Positions 1 through 6,866 of a DNA stretch of 64,000 nucleotides are shown one piece after another. The position numbers and the translations under genes were made by a program. This DNA is from Candidatus Sumerlaeota bacterium (GTDB lineage: Bacteria; Sumerlaeota; Sumerlaeia; SLMS01; JAHLLQ01). Position 1 is the first letter of the stretch, and each line of letters begins with the position of its first letter. Under the pieces are notes generated by a model. That model made no database searches. It had not been told where the DNA came from and saw only the letters and a program-made list of their open reading frames with translations. Location of the stretch: positions 1 to 64,000 of the forward strand of contig JASGMJ010000013.1 of the NCBI GenBank assembly GCA_030156535.1, read 5' to 3'.

Positions 1-16
1 GCGTTCGTGGGCAACT

Positions 17-1132
17 CTACGCGGTGTCTTCGCGCAGCGTGGCTTCCGTGGGCAGGACTTCCTGGTGCGTGCCGAGGCGGTTGAGGTAAAGATACGCGTC
101 GGTGCCGTAGCCTTCCATCGAAATCACCTGAACGTCACCGCCGAAGTAGCGCGCGTACAGGCGCGTCACGGGGAGGCCGTAGCCGTAGCCGGCCATGGCG
201 ACGACTTCCTCGCCGCCGCCGCCCGGCATGGCCATCGGGATGTTCGCCGTCGAATACAGGTACGTCCAGATGCGGTTGACGCCGCTGCGCGGAATGCCAC
301 CGCCCTCGTCCGCGATCTTGATGGTGACGTCCTCGCTGCCGCTGCCTCCGGCGACGATGATCTTCACGTCGGGAAGCGGGCCGTCCTCGCCATGCACCTC
401 GACGGTGGCGCGCAACGAGTTCTTGATCAGCTCGAAGATCATGTGGTGCAGGTGGGTGGGGATGTAGGTGAATTCCAGGTCGGTGCGTCCGGCGATTTCG
501 ACGCGCGGCGCGGTGCCATAGTTGACGCGGCACAGATCGCACGCCTGCTGGGCGGCCACTTTGGCCACTTCGGCGGGCGAGGTGTGCGGATAGATGATGC
601 CCACCCAATCGTCGGTGCGTTCCTCGTGCAGGGCGATGTGCTGGCCGATCAACATACGGATGCCGATACGCGACATGTAGAAGCGGTCGAGGAAGTGGCG
701 GATCTGCTCTCCCTCGACTTCGCGGGGGTGGATTTCCTGGAGCTCCCTGAGGCCGCGGGCCATGGTGGGCACCACGTTCGCGTGGCGATTCTTCATCGTG
801 TCGATCAGGTTCGTGAAAGCGACCTCGTCCGACTCTGTCAGCGGATGGGGGAAGTCGATCATGTGCTTGAACGAGTCGATGTAGAGCTGGCGGATGCGCC
901 GGACCGATGGGGTCTCGGACAGGCCAAAGGGCAGGCTCTCGAGATTGCGCGCCATGTGCGCCAGGCGCACGGGGATCTCGCAGTGAAGGAACTTTGCGGC
1001 CTTCAGGCGCATCTCCACCGTGTTCGACACGCCGAACTCATAGAGTTGCCGGATCGTCAGCGGGGTTTGCTTGCGGTTGGCGTAGACGCGGATTTCGTCC
1101 GCCACCCTTTTCGGGATGCCCAAGTCGTCCAT
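17..1132 (-). CDS. PDK/BCKDK-like protein kinase (mitochondrial dehydrogenase-kinase family)
   Basis: This 371-residue protein matches the mitochondrial pyruvate dehydrogenase kinase/branched-chain ketoacid dehydrogenase kinase family along its whole length. The N-terminal helical domain carries family signatures such as PVRLAHM (about 54-60), VVPTMARGL (120-128) and FLDRFYMSRIGIRM (147-160). The C-terminal GHKL ATP-binding domain has the N box ELIKNSLRA (234-242), the G1 box DEGGG (275-279) and the G2 box GYGYGLP (315-321), followed by RLYARYFGGD. Family members phosphorylate serine in the E1 subunit of 2-oxoacid dehydrogenase complexes. No E1 gene is in this window, so the substrate is unknown. 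There is no receiver, HAMP or membrane segment, so it is not an ordinary two-component kinase. It lies 273 bp downstream of, and in the same direction as, an isopropylmalate/citramalate synthase-family gene, which suggests but does not prove a link to branched-chain metabolism. Family assignment is strong; the role is inferred. Confidence 0.9.
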   Translation of the reverse strand: MDDLGIPKRVADEIRVYANRKQTPLTIRQLYEFGVSNTVEMRLKAAKFLHCEIPVRLAHMARNLESLPFGLSETPSVRRIRQLYIDSFKHMIDFPHPLTESDEVAFTNLIDTMKNRHANVVPTMARGLRELQEIHPREVEGEQIRHFLDRFYMSRIGIRMLIGQHIALHEERTDDWVGIIYPHTSPAEVAKVAAQQACDLCRVNYGTAPRVEIAGRTDLEFTYIPTHLHHMIFELIKNSLRATVEVHGEDGPLPDVKIIVAGGSGSEDVTIKIADEGGGIPRSGVNRIWTYLYSTANIPMAMPGGGGEEVVAMAGYGYGLPVTRLYARYFGGDVQVISMEGYGTDAYLYLNRLGTHQEVLPTEATLREDTA

Positions 1133-1219
1133 AGGATGCCCGCCGACGGCCTCTGCTCAAGGAAGGTTCCCTTGAATCCCGAACGGCCGTGGGACTGTCA
1201 ACCCGATAGGCGGGGGAAA

Positions 1220-1397
1220 TTCTCGGTTTTCAGTCTTCAGTGGGTTGCGCTTCGGGCGGCGATCCTCCGCCCCTGACGGGACTCTTCGCGCGCGGGCCGG
1301 TTGTCAAAGACTCTGGACCAATGGCCGAAAGCCAAGGGGCACCCTGCCACGTCCTGCTCGCAGCCCGCAGCGCTGGCACTGAAAACTGAGAGCTGAC
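1220..1397. repeat. intergenic inverted pair of CTGAAAAC-type motifs
   Basis: The 273-bp gap between the synthase gene and the kinase gene contains TTCTCGGTTTTCAGTCTTCA at its left (from 1220) and an imperfect reverse-complement copy, CACTGAAAACTGAGAGCTGA, at its right (from 1377). About 135 bp lies between them. The same kind of inverted pair occurs in the thiC-thiF gap (39454-39636) and a single related string before thiG (40816-40840). Function unknown; it could be a degenerate mobile miniature element or a transcript-end structure. Confidence 0.45.
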
Positions 1398-1405
1398 AAC
1401 GATTC

Positions 1406-2992
1406 CTACTCCGCCGTGCTTTTGCGCTTCACGCCGACGACGCCCTGCACGATCAGGTTGATCAGCCGCTCGGTTGCCTCGATCGCCGCCATCACCTGGT
1501 CGCTGTGGACGGCTTTCGTGCGCAGGCCGTTCTCCCAGGTTATCGTCGTCTGGACGAGGGCGTCGCTCTTGCCGCCCGGGGGGATGTGCACCTCGTAGTC
1601 GATCAGCTTGGGCACATCGAGTCCCATTTGCGGCGCCAGCCCACGCAGTGCACTCATGAACGCATCGAAGCCACCGGTGCCCGTGCCCACGGCCTCGTAG
1701 TCCTTGCCGCGAAAGCCCACGCGGATGCTCGCCGTCGGCGACATGCCGAGCACCGTCGTCACCACGCAGGATTTGAGCTCGAACGTCTCCTCCTTCGGCG
1801 CCTTCAGCACGTCGGCGACGATGAATGGCAGGTCCTCGGCCGTGATCGTGTGCTTGAGATCGCCGAGTTCGACGACGCGCTTGAGCACGTCTGTGCGCTG
1901 TTCCTTCGTCAACTGCAAGCCGAGCGAGTCGAGGTTGAAGTCCACGTTGCTGCGTCCCGAGAGCTTGCCCAGGGCGTAGACGCGGTCGCGGCCAAAGCGT
2001 TCGGGCGAGAGGCGGCTCTCGTACAGGCGCGCCTTCTTGTCGCCGTCCGCATGAATGCCGGCGGTCTGGGTGAAGACGTTGCGCCCGGTGATCGGCTTGT
2101 TGTCCGACGTGCGCTTGCCCGAGAACACTTCGACGAGGCGGCTGATGGGATTCAGCTCCTTCTCGTCCACGCGCACCTTGCGCTGGGTGTGATCGCGGAC
2201 GGAGGCGACGACTTCCTCCAGACTGGCGTTGCCCGCGCGCTCGCCCAGTCCGTTCACCGTGCAGTGTACGCCATCGACGCCGCACATCACGGCGGCCAGC
2301 GTGTTCGCGGGCCCCAGGCCATAATCGTTGTGTCCGTGGAACTCGAACACACCGGAGGGATAGCGCTCGAGGATCGCCGTCACAAACTCTGTCACCTGCG
2401 CCGGATGCAGGACGCCCAGCGTGTCCGGCAGCAGGATACGGTCGAACGGCCACTTCACGTACTCGTCGAGCATCTCGTACACATAGTCCGGCGAATCGAT
2501 CATGCCGTTGGACCAGTCCTCCAGATAGATGGAGACGGCGACACCCTTCTTGTTGGCGTACTCCAGCGTCTTCTCGATGTCGGCGCGATGCTCGGCGGGC
2601 GTCTTGCGCAGCTGCACCTCGCAGTGGCGGCGCGACCCTTTGGTGAGCAGGTTCATGCGCTGGCAGTTCGCCTTGCGCAACCAGTCGACGGAGGCCGTAT
2701 GATCGGTGAATCCGAGAACCTCGACGCGGTTCTCAAAACCCTTGGAGGCCGCCCACTTCATGATCTCGGTCAAGGCGACCTGCTCGCCGGGGCTGACGCG
2801 GCACGAGGCCACCTCGATGCGATCGACCTTCACCTTGCCGAGCAGCTTCTGGGCGAGGAGCAGTTTCTCGCGCCCTGGAAAGGAGACGCCGTCGGTCTGT
2901 TCGCCGTCGCGCAGCGTCGTGTCCATGATGGCGAGCGCATCGGTTGGCCGGCGCTTGCGGGAAGTGCTCTTCGCGGTTGTCTTGGTGGGCAT
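1406..2992 (-). CDS. 2-isopropylmalate/citramalate synthase-family enzyme
   Basis: A 528-residue acyl-CoA/2-oxoacid condensing enzyme of the HMG-CoA-lyase-like TIM-barrel family. The metal and catalytic signatures are clear: DTTLRDGEQ at 24-32, HGHND at 219-223 and NGLGERAGNA at 247-256. The last 130 or so residues form a LeuA-type regulatory (dimer) domain, so feedback control by leucine or isoleucine is expected. The sequence (DTTLRDGEQTDGVSF, KVDRIEVAS, MNLLTKGS) looks like the divergent subgroup often called alpha-isopropylmalate synthase homologues, which could make isopropylmalate or (R)-citramalate; sequence alone does not settle this. I chose the ATG at 2992 because AAGGA lies 12 bp upstream and the lysine-rich N-terminus then runs straight into the barrel; an in-frame extension to 3118 looks non-coding. 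The PDK-like kinase gene follows downstream. Confidence 0.85.
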   Translation of the reverse strand: MPTKTTAKSTSRKRRPTDALAIMDTTLRDGEQTDGVSFPGREKLLLAQKLLGKVKVDRIEVASCRVSPGEQVALTEIMKWAASKGFENRVEVLGFTDHTASVDWLRKANCQRMNLLTKGSRRHCEVQLRKTPAEHRADIEKTLEYANKKGVAVSIYLEDWSNGMIDSPDYVYEMLDEYVKWPFDRILLPDTLGVLHPAQVTEFVTAILERYPSGVFEFHGHNDYGLGPANTLAAVMCGVDGVHCTVNGLGERAGNASLEEVVASVRDHTQRKVRVDEKELNPISRLVEVFSGKRTSDNKPITGRNVFTQTAGIHADGDKKARLYESRLSPERFGRDRVYALGKLSGRSNVDFNLDSLGLQLTKEQRTDVLKRVVELGDLKHTITAEDLPFIVADVLKAPKEETFELKSCVVTTVLGMSPTASIRVGFRGKDYEAVGTGTGGFDAFMSALRGLAPQMGLDVPKLIDYEVHIPPGGKSDALVQTTITWENGLRTKAVHSDQVMAAIEATERLINLIVQGVVGVKRKSTAE

Positions 2993-3097
2993 GATGAGTG
3001 ACGATCCTTTGCCGTGAGGCGGTTGCGTGCGAGCGGGAGTTTTCTGGGCTCGCCGGGCGATGAACCGGCGAACTCCTCCCAGCGGGGAACAAAGCGT

Positions 3098-3814
3098 ATG
3101 GCCGATGGCGGCAGGCACTCAAACCGAAAAGTGACCGCGCGCGACCGGTTGAACGAAAGCCTTTTGCGCCGCCGGGCATCCGCGAGCCTGACCGAGCGCG
3201 ACAAGCCCCGCGTTCCCCCGGGCAATCCGCGCCACTGGGCATGGCTGTGGGCCCTGCCCTTCTTCATCATTCTCAGCGCCGGCCTGGGTGCCGGCCTCAG
3301 CGCCGCGGACATCGTTCCGCCCTCGGGCACCTGGCGGCGGATGGCCTCGCTCGACTGGGAAATGGCGCGCTGGCAGGCGTGGGGCCGCGCTTCCGCCGTG
3401 GTCTGGGGGTATTACGGGACCTTTGTTGGCGTGGGGTTCATCCTCGGCGCGATGGGGCTCGACGGCACCATGGCGGGCAAAAGGCGGGCGACGCTCTTCG
3501 TGGGCGCGGTCCTGGCCGCGCCGCTCGGACGGGCAGGAATCGAGTGGGCGGGCGGCGCGCTGCTCCCCGGCGAGCCCGCGGACCTCGCGGAAGTGACCGT
3601 CGTGCTTCTCCCCGGACTCGGACTCTCCGCCCTGGCGCTGCTTGAGGGCATGGCGATCCCCAAAATGTTCGAGCCCGCGAAGGAGGATTTTGACGGGCGC
3701 CTCGACCCCTTTGGCTCGGAAGCTGATTTCGCACGGAGCAACTACCAGAGCGCCGTCATGATCGTCCTGCTGCTGCTCCTCTTCTCGCTCGGGGGCTTGT
3801 TGGTGGTGTTCTGA
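3098..3814 (+). CDS. hypothetical multi-pass membrane protein
   Basis: A 238-residue protein I cannot assign to a family. After about 45 basic, polar residues it has hydrophobic stretches consistent with four or five membrane helices: near residues 48-66 (ALPFFIILSAGLGAGL), around 105-122, 130-150, 168-188, and a very hydrophobic C-terminal helix ending in LLLLLFSLGGLLVVF. The ATG at 3098 is preferred over an upstream ATG at 3014 because the upstream part is low-complexity and lies in the divergent promoter region of the synthase gene; a purine-rich GGGGAA precedes it. It is transcribed away from the synthase gene and 84 bp ahead of the pseudopilin-like gene. No catalytic motif is visible. 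Confidence 0.6.
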   Translation: MADGGRHSNRKVTARDRLNESLLRRRASASLTERDKPRVPPGNPRHWAWLWALPFFIILSAGLGAGLSAADIVPPSGTWRRMASLDWEMARWQAWGRASAVVWGYYGTFVGVGFILGAMGLDGTMAGKRRATLFVGAVLAAPLGRAGIEWAGGALLPGEPADLAEVTVVLLPGLGLSALALLEGMAIPKMFEPAKEDFDGRLDPFGSEADFARSNYQSAVMIVLLLLLFSLGGLLVVF

Positions 3815-3898
3815 AGACTTCTCCCCCGATTGTTGCCTGTTGCCCTCGCTCGGCACGCGGACAAGGATGCAGATGTCATCACTCTTGGGGGAACCGTC

Positions 3899-4591
3899 AT
3901 GACCAACCAGAATGACTATCCGGGCGGAATGCCGCCGCTTCCTCCCGTAACCGCTGGCGGAATGGGCGGCGTACCTCCGCCTCCCCCGGGGCACCAGTAC
4001 GCCACTCCCCCGCCGCCGAAGAAAAAATCCCCGCTGCCGGTGATTCTCATCGTTCTGGGCATTCTGTTCATCGTCGGCATTTGCTGCCTGTCGGGTCTCG
4101 CGGCGATTGGCATACCGAGTTTCCTGGAAGCCAAGGCGCGTTCGAAGGTCAGCCGCGTGCGCTCCGATATGCGGTCGCTGGCCACCGCGATCGAAGCCTA
4201 CTACGTCGACAACAATGCGTTTCCCACGCACACGACGAACAGTTCCCTCTCGATCAATTCGCATCCGACACAGGGCGCGTCGAGCACCCGCCCGAGCTTT
4301 CGCATCATGACGCAACGGGGCCAGCAGACGCTGACGACCCCCATCGCCTATGTTTACACGTATTACCCCGACAGCTTCGCGCCGTTCGAGGGCCTGACGT
4401 TCTGCTACTATACCGACGGCGGCGGCTGGATCCTGTGGTCACCGGGGCCGGACGAGGATTACGATATCGTTCCCGAACGCGACTACACCAGCGAGATTGC
4501 CCAGCCATCGCCTTACCTGCTGAGCACCGTCACCTACGACCCGACCAACGGCACGGTGAGCGACGGCGACGTCTGGCGCGTGAAGCAGTAG
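3899..4591 (+). CDS. pseudopilin-like membrane-anchored protein with Pro/Gly-rich N-terminus
   Basis: 230 residues. The first 40 are rich in proline and glycine (PPPPP and PPPP runs), followed by lysines and one membrane helix (about 46-70). Directly after the helix come GIPSFLEAKARSKVSRVRSD and MRSLATAIEAYYVDNNAFP, which resemble the helix and loop of type II secretion/type IV pseudopilins (GspG-like). The C-terminal tail YDPTNGTVSDGDVWRVKQ is also the kind of ending seen in pseudopilins of deep-branching phyla. A canonical prepilin peptidase site (G followed by a phenylalanine-type hydrophobic start and E5) is absent; the N-terminal leader is replaced by the long Pro/Gly segment. It may therefore be a cytoplasm-to-periplasm anchored protein that reuses a pseudopilin periplasmic domain. 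A GGGGGA ribosome-binding site lies 7 bp before the ATG at 3899. Confidence 0.7.
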   Translation: MTNQNDYPGGMPPLPPVTAGGMGGVPPPPPGHQYATPPPPKKKSPLPVILIVLGILFIVGICCLSGLAAIGIPSFLEAKARSKVSRVRSDMRSLATAIEAYYVDNNAFPTHTTNSSLSINSHPTQGASSTRPSFRIMTQRGQQTLTTPIAYVYTYYPDSFAPFEGLTFCYYTDGGGWILWSPGPDEDYDIVPERDYTSEIAQPSPYLLSTVTYDPTNGTVSDGDVWRVKQ

Positions 4592-4686
4592 TAACCAAAC
4601 GGTACGTCGTGGAGAAAGCAAACAGCCCGCACCCCGAAGGCAGTGTGATCAAAGCCAGGAGGCCGCCACTTGTTGTCAGGTGACTC

Positions 4687-4800
4687 GGGATCGCGCCACT
4701 TTCAGGGCGCGGTCTCCGTTGCTGGCTGAACCCAGGGCGACGCGCCTCCGGCACTTGCCCTGGGCTAGGGGATCGGGTCCCGTTGGGGCCACTGTGGGCC
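4687..4800 (+). repeat. dispersed 114-bp palindromic repeat, copy 1
   Basis: This segment, starting GGGATCGCGCC, recurs in inverted orientation at 46022-46135 with roughly 80 percent identity by eye. Its core, CCCAGGGCG...CTTGCCCTGGG (4731-4764), is self-complementary and recurs a third time at 46212-46248. Shared blocks include CTTTCAGGGCGC, GGGCTAGGGGAT and CCCGTTGGGG. There is no open reading frame in it. It looks like a REP- or MITE-type non-coding element. Confidence 0.75.
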
Positions 4801-4886
4801 GAATGGATCCTTGCTCAAGATGAGCTGCTTCACAATTATTGCGGCTACAACTCCTCAGAAACCAAGCTCGCCTCTTTCTTGGTGTT

Positions 4887-4904
4887 CTCCGTGTCTCCGT
4901 GGTG
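4887..4904 (-). repeat. CACCACGGAGACACGGAG motif
   Basis: The top strand reads CTCCGTGTCTCCGTGGTG. An identical 18-mer occurs at 6755-6772 and a near copy in the opposite orientation at 6616-6631 (CACCACGGAGGCACGG). The motifs therefore bracket glycyl-tRNA synthetase on both sides. Function unknown. Confidence 0.6.
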
Positions 4905-4935
4905 AAATCACCTTTCCATCGCGACACGGGGTTCG

Positions 4936-6501
4936 TCAGCCCTGCAACTGGTCGCGCAGGTAGGCCACCACGCGGTCGAGCGGAATGCGCACCTGCTGCA
5001 TCGAATCGCGTTCGCGCACGGTGACGGCCTGGTCTTCCATCGAATCGACGTCCACGGTAACGCAGAACGGCGTGCCGATTTCGTCCTGGCGGCGATAGAG
5101 TTTCCCGATGGCCGCCGTGTCGTCGTACACCGCGTTCGTGAAACGCTTGAGGTCGGCGGCGATCTTCTTTGCGGTCTCGACGAGTTCGGGGCGGTTCTTC
5201 AGCAGCGGGAATACGGCCGCCTTCACCGGCGCGAGATCCTTGTGCAGGCCGAGCACGACGCGCCTGCTCTCCTTGCCGCCTTCACCTTCCTCGCCGCTCG
5301 TGACGATTTCCTCGCGGTAGGCATCGCACAGGAAGGCGAGCATCGCGCGGTCGACGCCCGCGGCGGGCTCGATGACGTAGGGCACGTAGTGCGTGTTCGC
5401 GTCGGGATCGAAGTAGCGCAGGTCCTTGCCGCTGTGCTCCATGTGCTGGGTCAGGTCGAAGTTGCCGCGATGGGCGATGCCTTCGAGTTCCTGCCATCCG
5501 ATCGGGTAGAGGTACTCGATGTCTGTCGTGCCGCGCGAGTAGTGCGAGAGCTTCTCCTTCGGATGATCGTAGAAGCGCAGGTTGGCGGGCTGGATGCCGT
5601 AGCGGATGTACCACTGCAGGCGTTCGTTGCGCCAGAACTCGAACCACTCCATGTCGGACTGTTCGCCTTCCTTGCAGAACTCGCCGGGCTTGCAGAAGAA
5701 CTCCATCTCCATCTGCTCGAACTCGCGGGTGCGGAAGATGAAGTTGCGCGGGGTGATTTCGTTGCGGAAGGACTTGCCCTGCTGGGCGATGCCGAAGGGG
5801 AGCTTGCGGCGCGCGGTGGCGCGGGCGTTCTCGTAGTTGATGAAGATGCCCTGGGCCGTTTCGGGACGCAGGAAGACCTTTGCGGAGGATTCCTCGACGG
5901 GGCCGAGCGTCGTGGAGAGCATGAGGTTGAACTGGCGCGCTTCCGTCAGGCGGCCGCCGTCGTCGGGGCTGAAGCGCCCCGTCGTGCGCGATCCCTCGAC
6001 CTCCTCGATCTTGACGCGTCGCCCTTCCAGGCCGAGCGCCTTCTCGTACCACTGCTGGAAGAACTCCTTCGCCTTTTTCTTGGTCGGCGCCCAGATTTCG
6101 GTGTCGAGCGTCTTCGGCGCCGCGTTGTCCGTCACGTCGACGAGAACGAACTTCGCGCACTCGGTCTCCTCGATGTGATCGGCGCGATAGCGTTTGCGCG
6201 AGGGCCCGAGCGAGTCGCACAGCGGGTCGGTGAAATTCTCGACGTGGCCGGAGGCCGTCCACACCGCCGGATGCAACAGCAGCGACGTATCGACGCCTTC
6301 GATGTCGAAACGCTCCTGCACCATCGAGCGCCACCAGGCGTTCTTGACGTTGCGCTTCAACTCCGCGCCCACGGGACCGTAGTCGAACGTGCCCTGCAAG
6401 CCGCCGTAAATGTCGGAGCCCGGGAAGATGATTCCGCGGCGCTTGCAGAGTGATACAATGGTGTCGAGCGTCACGTCGGAGCGTTGCAACTTGTCGGCCA
6501 T
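4936..6501 (-). CDS. glyQS: glycyl-tRNA synthetase (single-subunit class II type)
   Basis: A 521-residue class II aminoacyl-tRNA synthetase that charges tRNA-Gly in the cytoplasm. It is of the homodimeric type found in archaea, eukaryotes and many bacteria, not the alpha2beta2 GlyQ/GlyS type. Signatures include the N-terminal RRGIIFPGSDIYGG and FDYGPVG, motif 2 in FRNEITPRNFIFRTREFEQM, the GTTDIEY/GWQELEGIAHRGN block, motif 3 with PAAGVDRAMLAFL, and a C-terminal anticodon-binding domain beginning about LHKDLAPVKAAVFPL. The start at 6501 (MADKLQR) is set by an AAGGA 8 bp upstream; a longer reading frame to 6873 is non-coding repeat-rich sequence. An insertion of about 80 residues between the N-terminal core and motif 2 (HIEETECAKFV to GRFSPDD) is normal for the family. 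Essential housekeeping gene. Confidence 0.95.
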   Translation of the reverse strand: MADKLQRSDVTLDTIVSLCKRRGIIFPGSDIYGGLQGTFDYGPVGAELKRNVKNAWWRSMVQERFDIEGVDTSLLLHPAVWTASGHVENFTDPLCDSLGPSRKRYRADHIEETECAKFVLVDVTDNAAPKTLDTEIWAPTKKKAKEFFQQWYEKALGLEGRRVKIEEVEGSRTTGRFSPDDGGRLTEARQFNLMLSTTLGPVEESSAKVFLRPETAQGIFINYENARATARRKLPFGIAQQGKSFRNEITPRNFIFRTREFEQMEMEFFCKPGEFCKEGEQSDMEWFEFWRNERLQWYIRYGIQPANLRFYDHPKEKLSHYSRGTTDIEYLYPIGWQELEGIAHRGNFDLTQHMEHSGKDLRYFDPDANTHYVPYVIEPAAGVDRAMLAFLCDAYREEIVTSGEEGEGGKESRRVVLGLHKDLAPVKAAVFPLLKNRPELVETAKKIAADLKRFTNAVYDDTAAIGKLYRRQDEIGTPFCVTVDVDSMEDQAVTVRERDSMQQVRIPLDRVVAYLRDQLQG

Positions 6502-6866
6502 GAGAGCGTTCCTTGAAGTACTGGTAACCGGACGAAAAAAAAACGTCCGCCCGGGGAGCGGCATTCCTGCCCCCCCAACCCGGCGGATGCCAACCGGGAT
6601 TTTCGGCAGGGCCTTCACCACGGAGGCACGGGGAAAGAAGAAGGATTTCATTCTCCTTACCTCTGGGAACCGAAAAGAAGGGGAGTTTTCTGTTTGGTTC
6701 GGTTCAAGTGTCCGGGCGCCGCTCCTGGCATGACGCCAGTTTTTCCATTCTCTTCTCCGTGTCTCCGTGGTGCGAGTATGATTGTGCTTTCCCTGCCCCG
6801 CCCCCCCGCCGCACGCTCCCCGGCGTCCGCCACTACGGGACGTACTCCAGGGAGGTCCACACCACG
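6502..6866. other. 365-bp divergent intergenic region
   Basis: The divergent control region between glycyl-tRNA synthetase and the epimerase gene. It contains a GGACG-A8-CGTCC palindrome (6531-6548) close to the synthetase start, and two CACCACGGAG-type motifs facing each other (6616-6631 and, inverted, 6755-6772). I see no gene in it and no promoter strong enough to place. Confidence 0.5.

Larger units (their letters stand above)
4592..4935. other. 344-bp convergent intergenic region
   Basis: This gap lies between the converging pseudopilin-like and glycyl-tRNA synthetase genes. It holds one copy of a dispersed palindromic repeat (4687-4800) and one CTCCGTGTCTCCGTGGTG motif (4887-4904). No gene, tRNA or convincing T-tailed terminator is visible. 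Confidence 0.6.

Noticed and set aside
5242-6453. Open frame of about 400 codons on the plus strand opposite glycyl-tRNA synthetase
   Set aside because: Antisense shadow of a clear essential gene, low-complexity product with repeated Ala/Val/Arg/Glu.
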